5,146 nucleotides of DNA from Flavobacteriaceae bacterium. GTDB lineage: Bacteria > Bacteroidota > Bacteroidia > Flavobacteriales > Flavobacteriaceae. The stretch lies in the NCBI GenBank assembly GCA_023145595.1, contig JAGLDM010000035.1:1-5146 (forward strand). Direction: 5' to 3'. Position 1 is the stretch's first letter. Each line of letters begins with the position of its first letter. The notes under the pieces are model-generated. The model was not told the origin of the DNA and searched no databases. It saw only the letters and a list, made by a program, of their open reading frames with translations. Below are positions 1 to 5,146 of the stretch, piece by piece. The position numbers were made by a program, and so were the translations under genes.

Positions 1-1056
1 GGGAAACCAATTATAAATATTGCAATTGGAAATCCAGATTTATCACCATCAAAAGAAGTGTTGGACGCTATTAAGGATGCTTTAAAACATCCAAAAGCAC
101 ATGGATATCAAAGTTATCAAGGTTTGCCAAAGTTAAGAGAATCAATTGCTGATTTTTATGAAAAAAACTATAAAGTACGTTTAGATTCGAATTCTGAGAT
201 ATTACCATTAATGGGTTCTAAAGAAGGAATTCTGCATATTTCTATGGCATTTTTGAATGAAGGAGATGGGGTGTTAATTCCGAATCCAGGATACCCAACA
301 TATGCTTCTGTGACCAAACTGGTTGGGGCAGAACCTATATTTTATAATTTAACTTCTGAGAATAATTGGGAACCTGATTTTGAATTGTTAGAGCAGCAAG
401 ATTTATCGAAAGTAAAATTGATGTGGCTAAATTATCCACACATGCCAACGGGCGCACCTGCATCAAAAGAATTGTATGAAAAGTTTGTTGCATTTGCTAT
501 CAAACATCAAATTTTATTGGTGAATGACAATCCATATAGTTTTATTTTAAATGATAACCCGATTAGTATTTTAGAAGTTGAGGGAGCTAAAGAAATTGCA
601 TTGGAATTAAATTCTTTGAGCAAAACCTTTAACATGGCGGGTTGGCGTGTTGGAATGGTATTAGGGAACTCAGAATTAATAAAAACAGTTTTACAGGTTA
701 AAAGTAATATGGATTCTGGAATGTTCTTCGGAATTCAGCAAGGAGCCATAGCGGCACTAAGTTTGTCTGATGATTGGTATGAAAAAAACAACACCATTTA
801 TGCCGAAAGAAGAAAAATAGTATGGAAAATGCTTGATAAATTAAACTGCACCTATGATAAGGAGAGTATGGGGATGTTTGTTTGGGCAAAATTGCCAGAA
901 GGTATTTCTACAGATTCTTGTGTTGATGACTTACTATATAATAAAAATATATTCATTACACCAGGTAATATTTTTGGTTCAAACGGAGAGGGATTTGTTC
1001 GTTTCTCACTTTGCGTAAATGAAAATCAATTAACCGAGGCATTAAATAGATTGTAA
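1..1056 (+). CDS. PLP-dependent class I/II aminotransferase, 5'-truncated by the window edge
   Basis: This is a fold-type I aminotransferase (aspartate aminotransferase superfamily, cytoplasmic) using pyridoxal phosphate. The frame is open from base 1 and already encodes the conserved N-terminal stretch (INIAIGNPDLSPS), so the true start lies upstream and roughly 25-35 residues are missing; the GTG at 58 is internal. Numbering the visible fragment from base 1 (351 residues), the PLP Schiff-base lysine is K208 in NSLSKTFNMAGWRVG. N144 lies in NYPHMPTG, the counterpart of NYPNNPTG. D176 (pyridine nitrogen) and Y179 are in NDNPYSF, and R334 in GFVRFS should bind the substrate carboxylate. The gene ends 2 nt before tyrA and is therefore almost certainly co-transcribed with it. 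From that context I infer that it transaminates 4-hydroxyphenylpyruvate/phenylpyruvate, or prephenate to arogenate. Substrate specificity cannot be read from the sequence; an aspartate or general aminotransferase remains possible. The family assignment is secure. Confidence 0.93.
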   Translation, partial: GKPIINIAIGNPDLSPSKEVLDAIKDALKHPKAHGYQSYQGLPKLRESIADFYEKNYKVRLDSNSEILPLMGSKEGILHISMAFLNEGDGVLIPNPGYPTYASVTKLVGAEPIFYNLTSENNWEPDFELLEQQDLSKVKLMWLNYPHMPTGAPASKELYEKFVAFAIKHQILLVNDNPYSFILNDNPISILEVEGAKEIALELNSLSKTFNMAGWRVGMVLGNSELIKTVLQVKSNMDSGMFFGIQQGAIAALSLSDDWYEKNNTIYAERRKIVWKMLDKLNCTYDKESMGMFVWAKLPEGISTDSCVDDLLYNKNIFITPGNIFGSNGEGFVRFSLCVNENQLTEALNRL

Positions 1057-1058
1057 GG

Positions 1059-1916
1059 ATGGAAAGAGTTGCAGTGATAGGTTTGGGTTTGATAGGAGGA
1101 TCACTTTCTTTAGATATTAAAGAGGTTTTTGGCTCAAAAATTATTGGGATTGATGGCAGTTTAGAGAATGCAGAAAAAGCTTTATCACTCGGAATAATAG
1201 ATGAAATTTCAACGATTGAAAACTTAACAAATGTAGATGTAGTTATTATTGCTACACCAGTAGATACCGTTTCAGAAATAACAAAACAGGTGTTAAATGT
1301 CATTTCTGATGACACCTTGGTTTTTGATGTAGGTTCTGTAAAAGAAGAAATTTGTTTAGCTTTGGAAAATCATCCAAAAAGAGTCAACTTTGTCGCCGCT
1401 CATCCAATTGCGGGAACAGAGTTTTCTGGGCCAGATGCGGCGATCAGAAATTTGTTTAGAAATAAAATAAATATTCTATGTGATATTGACAAATCGAAAA
1501 AAGAAATTTCAGACAAAGCATTTTTAATTTTCGAAAAGTTAGGGATGAAATTAAAATTTATGAAACCGGCAGAACATGATCGCCATATAGCATACGTATC
1601 TCACCTATCGCATGTGAGTTCGTTTATGTTAGGGAAAACGGTTTTAGAAATAGAAAAAGACGAGCAAAATATTTTTGATATGGCGGGAAGTGGTTTTGAA
1701 TCTACGGTTCGTTTGGCAAAAAGTTCACCGAGCACATGGACGCCCATTTTTACAGAAAACAAAAAAAATCTATTAAGTTCATTAGATGAGTATATTAAAA
1801 ATTTAGTTGAGTTTCGTTCTTCTTTAAAAGAGGGAGATAAAGATGAGATCTTTAAGATGATGAAAGAAACGAATCATTTAAAAGAAATTTTAAACGGAAT
1901 TAATAAGAATTATTAG
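1059..1916 (+). CDS. tyrA: Prephenate (or arogenate) dehydrogenase TyrA, monofunctional
   Basis: TyrA oxidatively decarboxylates prephenate to 4-hydroxyphenylpyruvate (or arogenate to tyrosine) in the cytoplasm. The 285-residue protein starts with a Rossmann fold: GLGLIGGS at residues 8-15, then D32 at the end of the second strand, which favours NAD over NADP. ATPVDTV (65-71) and HPIAGTE (115-121) are the usual TyrA motifs. The helical C-terminal domain carries HDRHIAYVSHLSH (173-185), with the expected catalytic histidine in SHLSH, and GFESTVRLA (212-220) with substrate-binding R218. No chorismate mutase or ACT domain is attached; the mutase is supplied by the next gene. The ATG at 1059 lies 2 nt after the aminotransferase stop and directly precedes the Rossmann strand, so the start is well supported; no normally spaced Shine-Dalgarno is visible, as usual in Bacteroidota. 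Oddity: S215 stands where many TyrA proteins have Asp (GGFxDxTR). Prephenate versus arogenate preference is undecided. Confidence 0.95.
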   Translation: MERVAVIGLGLIGGSLSLDIKEVFGSKIIGIDGSLENAEKALSLGIIDEISTIENLTNVDVVIIATPVDTVSEITKQVLNVISDDTLVFDVGSVKEEICLALENHPKRVNFVAAHPIAGTEFSGPDAAIRNLFRNKINILCDIDKSKKEISDKAFLIFEKLGMKLKFMKPAEHDRHIAYVSHLSHVSSFMLGKTVLEIEKDEQNIFDMAGSGFESTVRLAKSSPSTWTPIFTENKKNLLSSLDEYIKNLVEFRSSLKEGDKDEIFKMMKETNHLKEILNGINKNY

Positions 1917-1932
1917 AACGTAATAAAAGCAT

Positions 1933-1952
1933 GTTAGTTAAAAACAACTGAC
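1933..1952 (+). other. Possible small intercistronic hairpin between tyrA and the DAHP synthase gene
   Basis: GTTAGTT (1933-1939) can pair with AACTGAC (1946-1952) as a 7-bp stem with one U-G pair and a 6-nt A-rich loop. No U-tract follows, so it does not look like an intrinsic terminator. It could be an mRNA stability or processing element in the 62-nt gap, or chance in AT-rich sequence. Confidence 0.25.
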
Positions 1953-1958
1953 GGAAAT

Positions 1959-1976
1959 AAACAAGTAAAACAAGTA
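1959..1976 (+). repeat. Perfect 9-bp tandem duplication just upstream of the DAHP synthase start
   Basis: AAACAAGTA occurs twice head to tail (1959-1967 and 1968-1976), ending 2 nt before the ATG at 1979. It fills the position a ribosome binding site would occupy. Bacteroidota translation starts often rely on A-rich, unstructured leaders rather than Shine-Dalgarno pairing, so a duplicated A-rich block could affect initiation. The repeat itself is certain; a function is inference. Confidence 0.6.
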
Positions 1977-1978
1977 TA

Positions 1979-3061
1979 ATGGAAAATAAAAAAGAATTGA
2001 GAACATGGTTGGATGAATTAAACTTGGAGCATCCACTCGTCGTAGCAGGGCCATGTAGTGCTGAAACCGAGGAGCAAGTATTGAAAATTGCACATGAGTT
2101 GAAAGATGCTGGTGTGAGTTATTTTAGAGCTGGAATTTGGAAGCCAAGAACAAGACCTGGAATGTTTGAAGGTGTTGGTGCATTGGGTTTAAAATGGTTG
2201 CAAAAAGTAAAAGCTGAAACCGGTATGAAAATCGCTACAGAAGTTGCAAATGCTGCACATGTAAAATTGGCTTTAGAGCATGATGTTGATTTGTTATGGA
2301 TTGGAGCACGCTCTACAGTGAGTCCGTTTATTGTTCAAGAAATTGCAGAAGCTTTAGACGGAACAGATAAAATTGTTTTGGTAAAGAATCCTGTAAATCC
2401 AGATTTAGCGTTATGGTTAGGTGGGGTTGAAAGGTTGTACACGGCGGGTATTAAAAATTTGGGAGTAATTCATAGAGGTTTTTCTACCTATGAAAAAACA
2501 AAATATCGTAATATTCCAGAATGGCAAATCGCGATTGAATTACAAAATAGATTCCCTGACTTGCCTTTAATTTGTGATCCTTCTCATATTACAGGAAATA
2601 GAGATAATATATTAGATGTTTCTCAAACGGCTTTAGATCTTAATTTTGACGGATTGATTATAGAAACTCATACAGATCCAGATAACGCATGGAGTGATGC
2701 GGCTCAACAAGTGACTCCGGCTTCATTAATTAAAATAATGGCTAATTTAAAAATCAGAAAAGAGACCAGTGGAGGGGCCGCTTATAATAAAGAGTTGAAT
2801 ACGTTGCGTGCTCAAATTGATGTAATCGATAGTAGTTTACTTGAAGCTCTTGAGAAAAGAATGAGAATTTCTGATGGAATTGGAAAATTAAAAAAATCAG
2901 GAAATGTTTCCGTTTTACAAACTTCTCGTTGGAATGAACTTCTTGAAAAAATGATTTCAGAAGGTAAAGATAAAGGACTGAGTGAAGAATTTATTTTAAG
3001 AATGTTTAAAGCAATTCATCAAGAATCTATCAACCATCAAGAAAAGATATTGAAAAGTTAA
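1979..3061 (+). CDS. aroF: Bifunctional DAHP synthase (type I-beta) / chorismate mutase (AroQ, type II)
   Basis: This fusion catalyses the first shikimate step (PEP + erythrose-4-phosphate to DAHP) and, through its C-terminal domain, chorismate to prephenate. Residues about 15-255 form the DAHP synthase barrel. AGPCSAE (23-29) contains metal ligand C26, followed by KPRTRPG (55-61), GARS (109-112), VKNP (135-138), HRGFSTYEKTKYRN (165-178), DPSH with H203, and E229/D240 as the remaining metal ligands by alignment with the Thermotoga-type enzyme. Residues about 270-357 form an AroQ chorismate mutase. R277, R294, K305, R317 and Q354 fall at the spacing of E. coli R11, R28, K39, R51 and Q88; Q314 and W318 replace D48 and E52. 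The same domain order is known from Bacteroidota enzymes such as that of Prevotella, where the mutase domain and prephenate mediate feedback on DAHP synthase. No ACT or N-terminal regulatory domain is present, so control is probably through the fused mutase. The symbol aroF is conventional; others are in use. Confidence 0.96.
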   Translation: MENKKELRTWLDELNLEHPLVVAGPCSAETEEQVLKIAHELKDAGVSYFRAGIWKPRTRPGMFEGVGALGLKWLQKVKAETGMKIATEVANAAHVKLALEHDVDLLWIGARSTVSPFIVQEIAEALDGTDKIVLVKNPVNPDLALWLGGVERLYTAGIKNLGVIHRGFSTYEKTKYRNIPEWQIAIELQNRFPDLPLICDPSHITGNRDNILDVSQTALDLNFDGLIIETHTDPDNAWSDAAQQVTPASLIKIMANLKIRKETSGGAAYNKELNTLRAQIDVIDSSLLEALEKRMRISDGIGKLKKSGNVSVLQTSRWNELLEKMISEGKDKGLSEEFILRMFKAIHQESINHQEKILKS

Positions 3062-3073
3062 AACTATATTTAT

Positions 3074-3121
3074 TTTTAAACGAAAAAAGGCTCGCAATTG
3101 CGAGCCTTTTTTCGTTTAAAA
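3074..3121. terminator. Bidirectional intrinsic terminator, perfect 48-bp palindrome
   Basis: The sequence is exactly self-complementary over 48 bp, centred between 3097 and 3098. The core is GGCTCGC (3089-3095) paired with GCGAGCC (3100-3106) around an AATT loop. It is flanked by A6 (3083-3088) and T6 (3107-3112), so a GC-rich hairpin followed by a U-tract forms on either strand. It starts 13 nt after the DAHP synthase stop and ends 13 nt before the stop of the convergent peptidase gene. It can therefore terminate both transcripts. Confidence 0.95.
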
Positions 3122-3134
3122 TTCTATTTAAAGG

Positions 3135-3809
3135 TTAATCTCTACCTGCGTAAATCATTACATAATATAGTAGTGTTGCTAAAGATCCAACAGCAGCAAC
3201 TACATAAGTTCTAGCAGCCCAGTTCAATGCATCTTTGGCACCCCCTTGTTCTTCTTCTGTTAACATGTTTTTGTCTTGCAACCAAGCCAATGCTCTGTTA
3301 CTAGCATCATATTCCACAGGAAGCGTTACAAAACTAAAAAACACGGTAGCAGCGAATAATACAATTCCGACTGGTAATAAAATAGGGAACGATTGTATAA
3401 AAAGTCCCGCCATAATAATCCACATAGAAAGTTTACTTGCAATACCAACCATTGGCACTAAACTAGATCTAAATTCCAACCAAGAATATGCTGTTGCATG
3501 TTGTACTGCATGACCCACCTCGTGAGCAGCCACAGCCGCCGCCGAAGCATTCCGTTCATTATAAACCGATTCGCTTAAATTTACTGTTTTGTCTTTTGGA
3601 TTGTAGTGATCTGTCAATCTGCCCGGAGTAGAAATCACTTGAACATCATAAATTCCATGATCACGTAGCATCGCCTCGGCAATCTCTTTACCAGACATGC
3701 CGTTTTTAAGTTGAAGTTTTGAATATTGTTTAAATTTCTTTTTTAATTTTGATTGAACCATCCAACCGATTAGTGCAATCAGTCCGAAAATAACATACCC
3801 GAATACCAT
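3135..3809 (-). CDS. Membrane zinc metallopeptidase, YugP / Zn_peptidase_2 (PF04298) family
   Basis: This is a 224-residue integral membrane protein with a zincin motif, HEVGH at residues 96-100 (zinc ligands H96 and H100, general base E97). The likely third ligand, E166, is in the family-typical PVEYDASNRA block (164-173). DHYNPKDKTVNLSESVY (67-83), before the active site, is also characteristic. Hydrophobic segments lie at about 2-17, 118-140, 143-163 and 202-220, so the active site sits beside a membrane bundle. Basic KLKKKFK (21-27) after the first segment suggests that side faces the cytoplasm. The ATG at 3809 begins directly with the first membrane helix; an open extension to 3998 exists, but its 63 extra codons overlap ansA antisense and lack family features. 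The physiological substrate of this family is not established, so no specific role is assigned. It converges with the aromatic operon and diverges from ansA. Confidence 0.93.
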   Translation of the reverse strand: MVFGYVIFGLIALIGWMVQSKLKKKFKQYSKLQLKNGMSGKEIAEAMLRDHGIYDVQVISTPGRLTDHYNPKDKTVNLSESVYNERNASAAAVAAHEVGHAVQHATAYSWLEFRSSLVPMVGIASKLSMWIIMAGLFIQSFPILLPVGIVLFAATVFFSFVTLPVEYDASNRALAWLQDKNMLTEEEQGGAKDALNWAARTYVVAAVGSLATLLYYVMIYAGRD

Positions 3810-3879
3810 ATTTATTTTTAGTTTAAAATTATTTATTCTTACATTGTAATTAATACTTTTACTGCACAAAGTATTCCAA

Positions 3880-3915
3880 CAAATATAATCGGACAAAATG
3901 GCAAGCACTCCCAAA
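3880..3915 (-). promoter_or_regulatory. Candidate Bacteroidota-type promoter for the peptidase gene
   Basis: On the minus strand TATATTTG (3887 to 3880) matches the TAnnTTTG -7 consensus of Bacteroidota exactly. An upstream TTTG (3915 to 3912) is a possible -33 element, but the 24-nt spacer is slightly longer than the usual 17-23. It would give a leader of roughly 65 nt before the ATG at 3809 and would place the -33 element inside the ansA coding sequence. No comparably good plus-strand promoter for ansA is visible in the 88-bp gap. Confidence 0.35.
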
Positions 3916-4929
3916 ATTTTATTAATATATACTGGTGGCACAATTGGTATGATTCGAGAGATGAAAACAGGCGCATTAAAAGCGTTTGATTTTGACAACC
4001 TATTAATTCATATTCCAGAATTAAGTCAACTAAATTGTTCTTTGGAAAGCGTTTCATTTGAAACACCAATAGACTCCTCTAATATGAATACCCATTATTG
4101 GGTTCAATTACTTGAGATTGTCGAGGTAGATTATCATAAATACGATGGCTTTGTAATACTACACGGTTCAGATACGATGTCGTATACAGCATCGGCTTTA
4201 AGTTTTATGATAGAAAACTTATCGAAACCAATTATCTTTACAGGTTCACAGTTGCCAATAGGTGATATACGCACAGATGCTAAAGAGAATTTGATTACTT
4301 CTATTGAAATTGCTGCTTCGCAAATAAAAGGAAAGCCGATATTGTCTGAAGTGTGCTTGTACTTTGAATACAAATTATATAGAGCAAATAGAACAACCAA
4401 AGTAAGTTCGGAGCAGTTTGAAGCATATGATTCTCCTAATTATCCGTGTTTGGCAGAAAGTGGTGTTCATTTAAAGTTTAATGAAACTCATCAAAAACCT
4501 CCCTCAAGGTTTAAAAAAGTTAAATTTCATAAAAAAATAGAAACACAAGTAGTGATTCTTAAATTGTTCCCAGGTATCACAGAAAGTGTCATTAAAAGTA
4601 TTTTAGAAATAGAAGAATTAAAAGGAGTGGTATTGGAGACTTTTGGCTCTGGGAATGCTCCTACAGAAAAATGGTTTATTCAGTTATTAAAAAAAACCTT
4701 AAACAAGGGAATTAAAATTGTAAATGTAACTCAATGTTTAAGTGGTAATGTAGTTTTGGGTTTATATGAAACGAGTATTCAGTTACAAAATATCGGTTTG
4801 ATTAGTGGAAAAGACATTACTACAGAAAGTGCACTTGCAAAAACAATGTATTTATTGGGTAAAAAGGTGCCTAATGCTCAATTCAAACAAATTTTCGAAA
4901 CCCCTCTTAGGGGTGAGATGTTAAAATAA
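3898..4929 (+). CDS. ansA: Type I (cytoplasmic) L-asparaginase
   Basis: This enzyme hydrolyses L-asparagine to aspartate and ammonia. The 343-residue protein has the size of E. coli AnsA (about 340) and no signal peptide, so it is the cytosolic type I form. YTGGTIGM (11-18) holds catalytic T15. DSSNM (59-63) contributes the substrate-binding serine. HGSDTMSYTASALSF (89-103) holds the second catalytic hydroxyl and D92, and NRTTK (164-168) gives K168, the counterpart of the lysine in the Thr-Asp-Lys triad. The C-terminal domain has GSGNAP (250-255) and TQCLSG (278-283); T167 and C280 match E. coli AnsA residues I recall as lining its allosteric asparagine site. The start is fixed because an in-frame TAA at 3886-3888 leaves ATG 3898 as the first start. 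Oddity: the usual HGTDT is HGSDT, putting S91 in place of the catalytic threonine; the hydroxyl is retained and I expect activity. Confidence 0.95.
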   Translation: MASTPKILLIYTGGTIGMIREMKTGALKAFDFDNLLIHIPELSQLNCSLESVSFETPIDSSNMNTHYWVQLLEIVEVDYHKYDGFVILHGSDTMSYTASALSFMIENLSKPIIFTGSQLPIGDIRTDAKENLITSIEIAASQIKGKPILSEVCLYFEYKLYRANRTTKVSSEQFEAYDSPNYPCLAESGVHLKFNETHQKPPSRFKKVKFHKKIETQVVILKLFPGITESVIKSILEIEELKGVVLETFGSGNAPTEKWFIQLLKKTLNKGIKIVNVTQCLSGNVVLGLYETSIQLQNIGLISGKDITTESALAKTMYLLGKKVPNAQFKQIFETPLRGEMLK

Positions 4930-4951
4930 TTTCAATTTCACCTTATATTTT
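4912..4951 (+). terminator. Weak candidate terminator overlapping the ansA stop
   Basis: GGTGAGAT (4912-4919) can pair with ATTTCACC (4935-4942) as an 8-bp stem with one G-U pair and a 15-nt AT-rich loop containing the ansA stop codon. It is followed by TTATATTTT (4943-4951). The long loop and interrupted U-tract make this a weak terminator at best. It competes with a shorter hairpin at 4900-4914 (ACCCCT / AGGGGT). Confidence 0.3.
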
Positions 4952-5058
4952 AGGAATTTTCAGACAGGTATGTGTTTTCTTATATGATTTTTTAAAAGAA
5001 TGCACGTTTTAGTAAAAAGAATGAAAAAAGTTAAAATGTTGATGTTAAAAAGGTGTAA

Positions 5059-5114
5059 TTTTTTTTAAACCCGACTTTTTTTTTGTTACTTGGCGCTTGC
5101 AAATTTGCAGTTTA
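5059..5114 (+). promoter_or_regulatory. Probable tRNA-Ser promoter region with T-tracts and a 12-bp palindrome
   Basis: Two long T-runs (5059-5066 and 5076-5084) precede the tRNA; the second ends in TTTG. A perfect palindrome TGCAAATTTGCA (5098-5109) contains CAAATTTG (5100-5107), one mismatch from TAnnTTTG, placed so that transcription would begin within a few bases of the tRNA 5' end at 5115. The gap from the TTTG at 5082-5085 to this box is only 14 nt, shorter than the usual 17-23, so the exact promoter elements are uncertain. Confidence 0.4.
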
Positions 5115-5146
5115 GGAGAGATGGCCGAGTGGTTTAAGGCGCACGC
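5115..5146 (+). tRNA. tRNA-Ser, 5' part only (probably anticodon GGA)
   Basis: The last 32 nt match the 5' end of a class II serine tRNA. The acceptor 5' strand is GGAGAGA (5115-5121), then TG, and the D stem GCC (5124-5126) pairs with GGC (5138-5140) around a loop GAGTGGTTTAA. CACGC (5142-5146) is the 5' half of the anticodon stem. The window ends before the anticodon. A CACGC stem is typical of tRNA-Ser(GGA), so that isoacceptor is inferred rather than seen. The long variable arm and 3' acceptor strand lie outside the window. Confidence 0.85.

Noticed and set aside
58..60. GTG at 58 as the aminotransferase start.
   Set aside because: The frame is open to base 1 and the 19 upstream codons encode the conserved aminotransferase N-terminal motif, so this GTG is an internal valine.
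956..1315. Minus-strand open frame opposite the aminotransferase end and tyrA start.
   Set aside because: It is antisense to two well-supported genes, and its composition is explained by the reverse complement of their codons.
3235..3513. Plus-strand open frame opposite the peptidase gene.
   Set aside because: It is fully antisense to the HEVGH-containing peptidase, with no recognisable domain or start context.
3810..3998. N-terminal extension of the peptidase by 63 codons to an ATG at 3998.
   Set aside because: It would run antisense through the first ~100 nt of ansA and the whole divergent gap, lacks family features, and the ATG at 3809 begins exactly with the expected first membrane helix.
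4994..5023. Direct repeat AAAAGAATG (4994-5002 and 5015-5023) in the spacer after ansA.
   Set aside because: A 9-bp A-rich repeat in strongly AT-rich DNA is easily expected by chance, and nothing else suggests an attachment site or mobile element.
5115..5146. tRNA end of the window as a mobile-element integration site.
   Set aside because: tRNA genes often host integrations, but only the 5' part is visible, no integrase or repeated 3' tRNA end is in the window, and the flanking genes are ordinary core genes.
1..5146. CRISPR array, insertion sequence, toxin-antitoxin or defence cassette.
   Set aside because: No regularly spaced repeats, transposase motifs, terminal inverted repeats or recognisable defence proteins were found on either strand.

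Overview
The window reads as chromosomal DNA of a Bacteroidota bacterium, most likely a member of the Flavobacteriaceae. The reasons are the AT-rich composition (about one third G+C by eye), the lack of Shine-Dalgarno sequences in front of the starts, the TAnnTTTG-like promoter boxes, and a gene set typical of that family. In particular, a DAHP synthase fused at its C-terminus to chorismate mutase sits directly behind tyrA and an aminotransferase.

Region 1 (1-3061, + strand) is part of an aromatic amino acid operon. It holds a 5'-truncated PLP-dependent class I/II aminotransferase, tyrA (prephenate/arogenate dehydrogenase) starting 2 nt after it, and a bifunctional DAHP synthase/chorismate mutase 62 nt further on. 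Together they cover the entry step of the shikimate pathway (PEP + erythrose-4-phosphate to DAHP), chorismate to prephenate, prephenate to 4-hydroxyphenylpyruvate, and probably a transamination of the tyrosine/phenylalanine branch. The operon ends at a perfect 48-bp palindrome (3074-3121) that looks like a bidirectional terminator.

Region 2 (3135-4929) has a membrane zinc metallopeptidase of the YugP / Zn_peptidase_2 type on the minus strand, convergent with the operon. A cytoplasmic type I L-asparaginase (ansA) lies on the plus strand, divergent from the peptidase across an 88-bp gap.

Region 3 (4930-5146) is a short AT-rich spacer with poly-T tracts and a small palindrome. It leads into the first 32 nt of a tRNA-Ser gene, cut by the window end before its anticodon.

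Everything recognisable here is core metabolism or housekeeping. I found no mobile element, CRISPR array, defence system or convincing undescribed system. The second-look points are residue-level deviations in catalytic motifs (TyrA, chorismate mutase, asparaginase), which I expect are lineage-typical, and several small sequence structures between genes.
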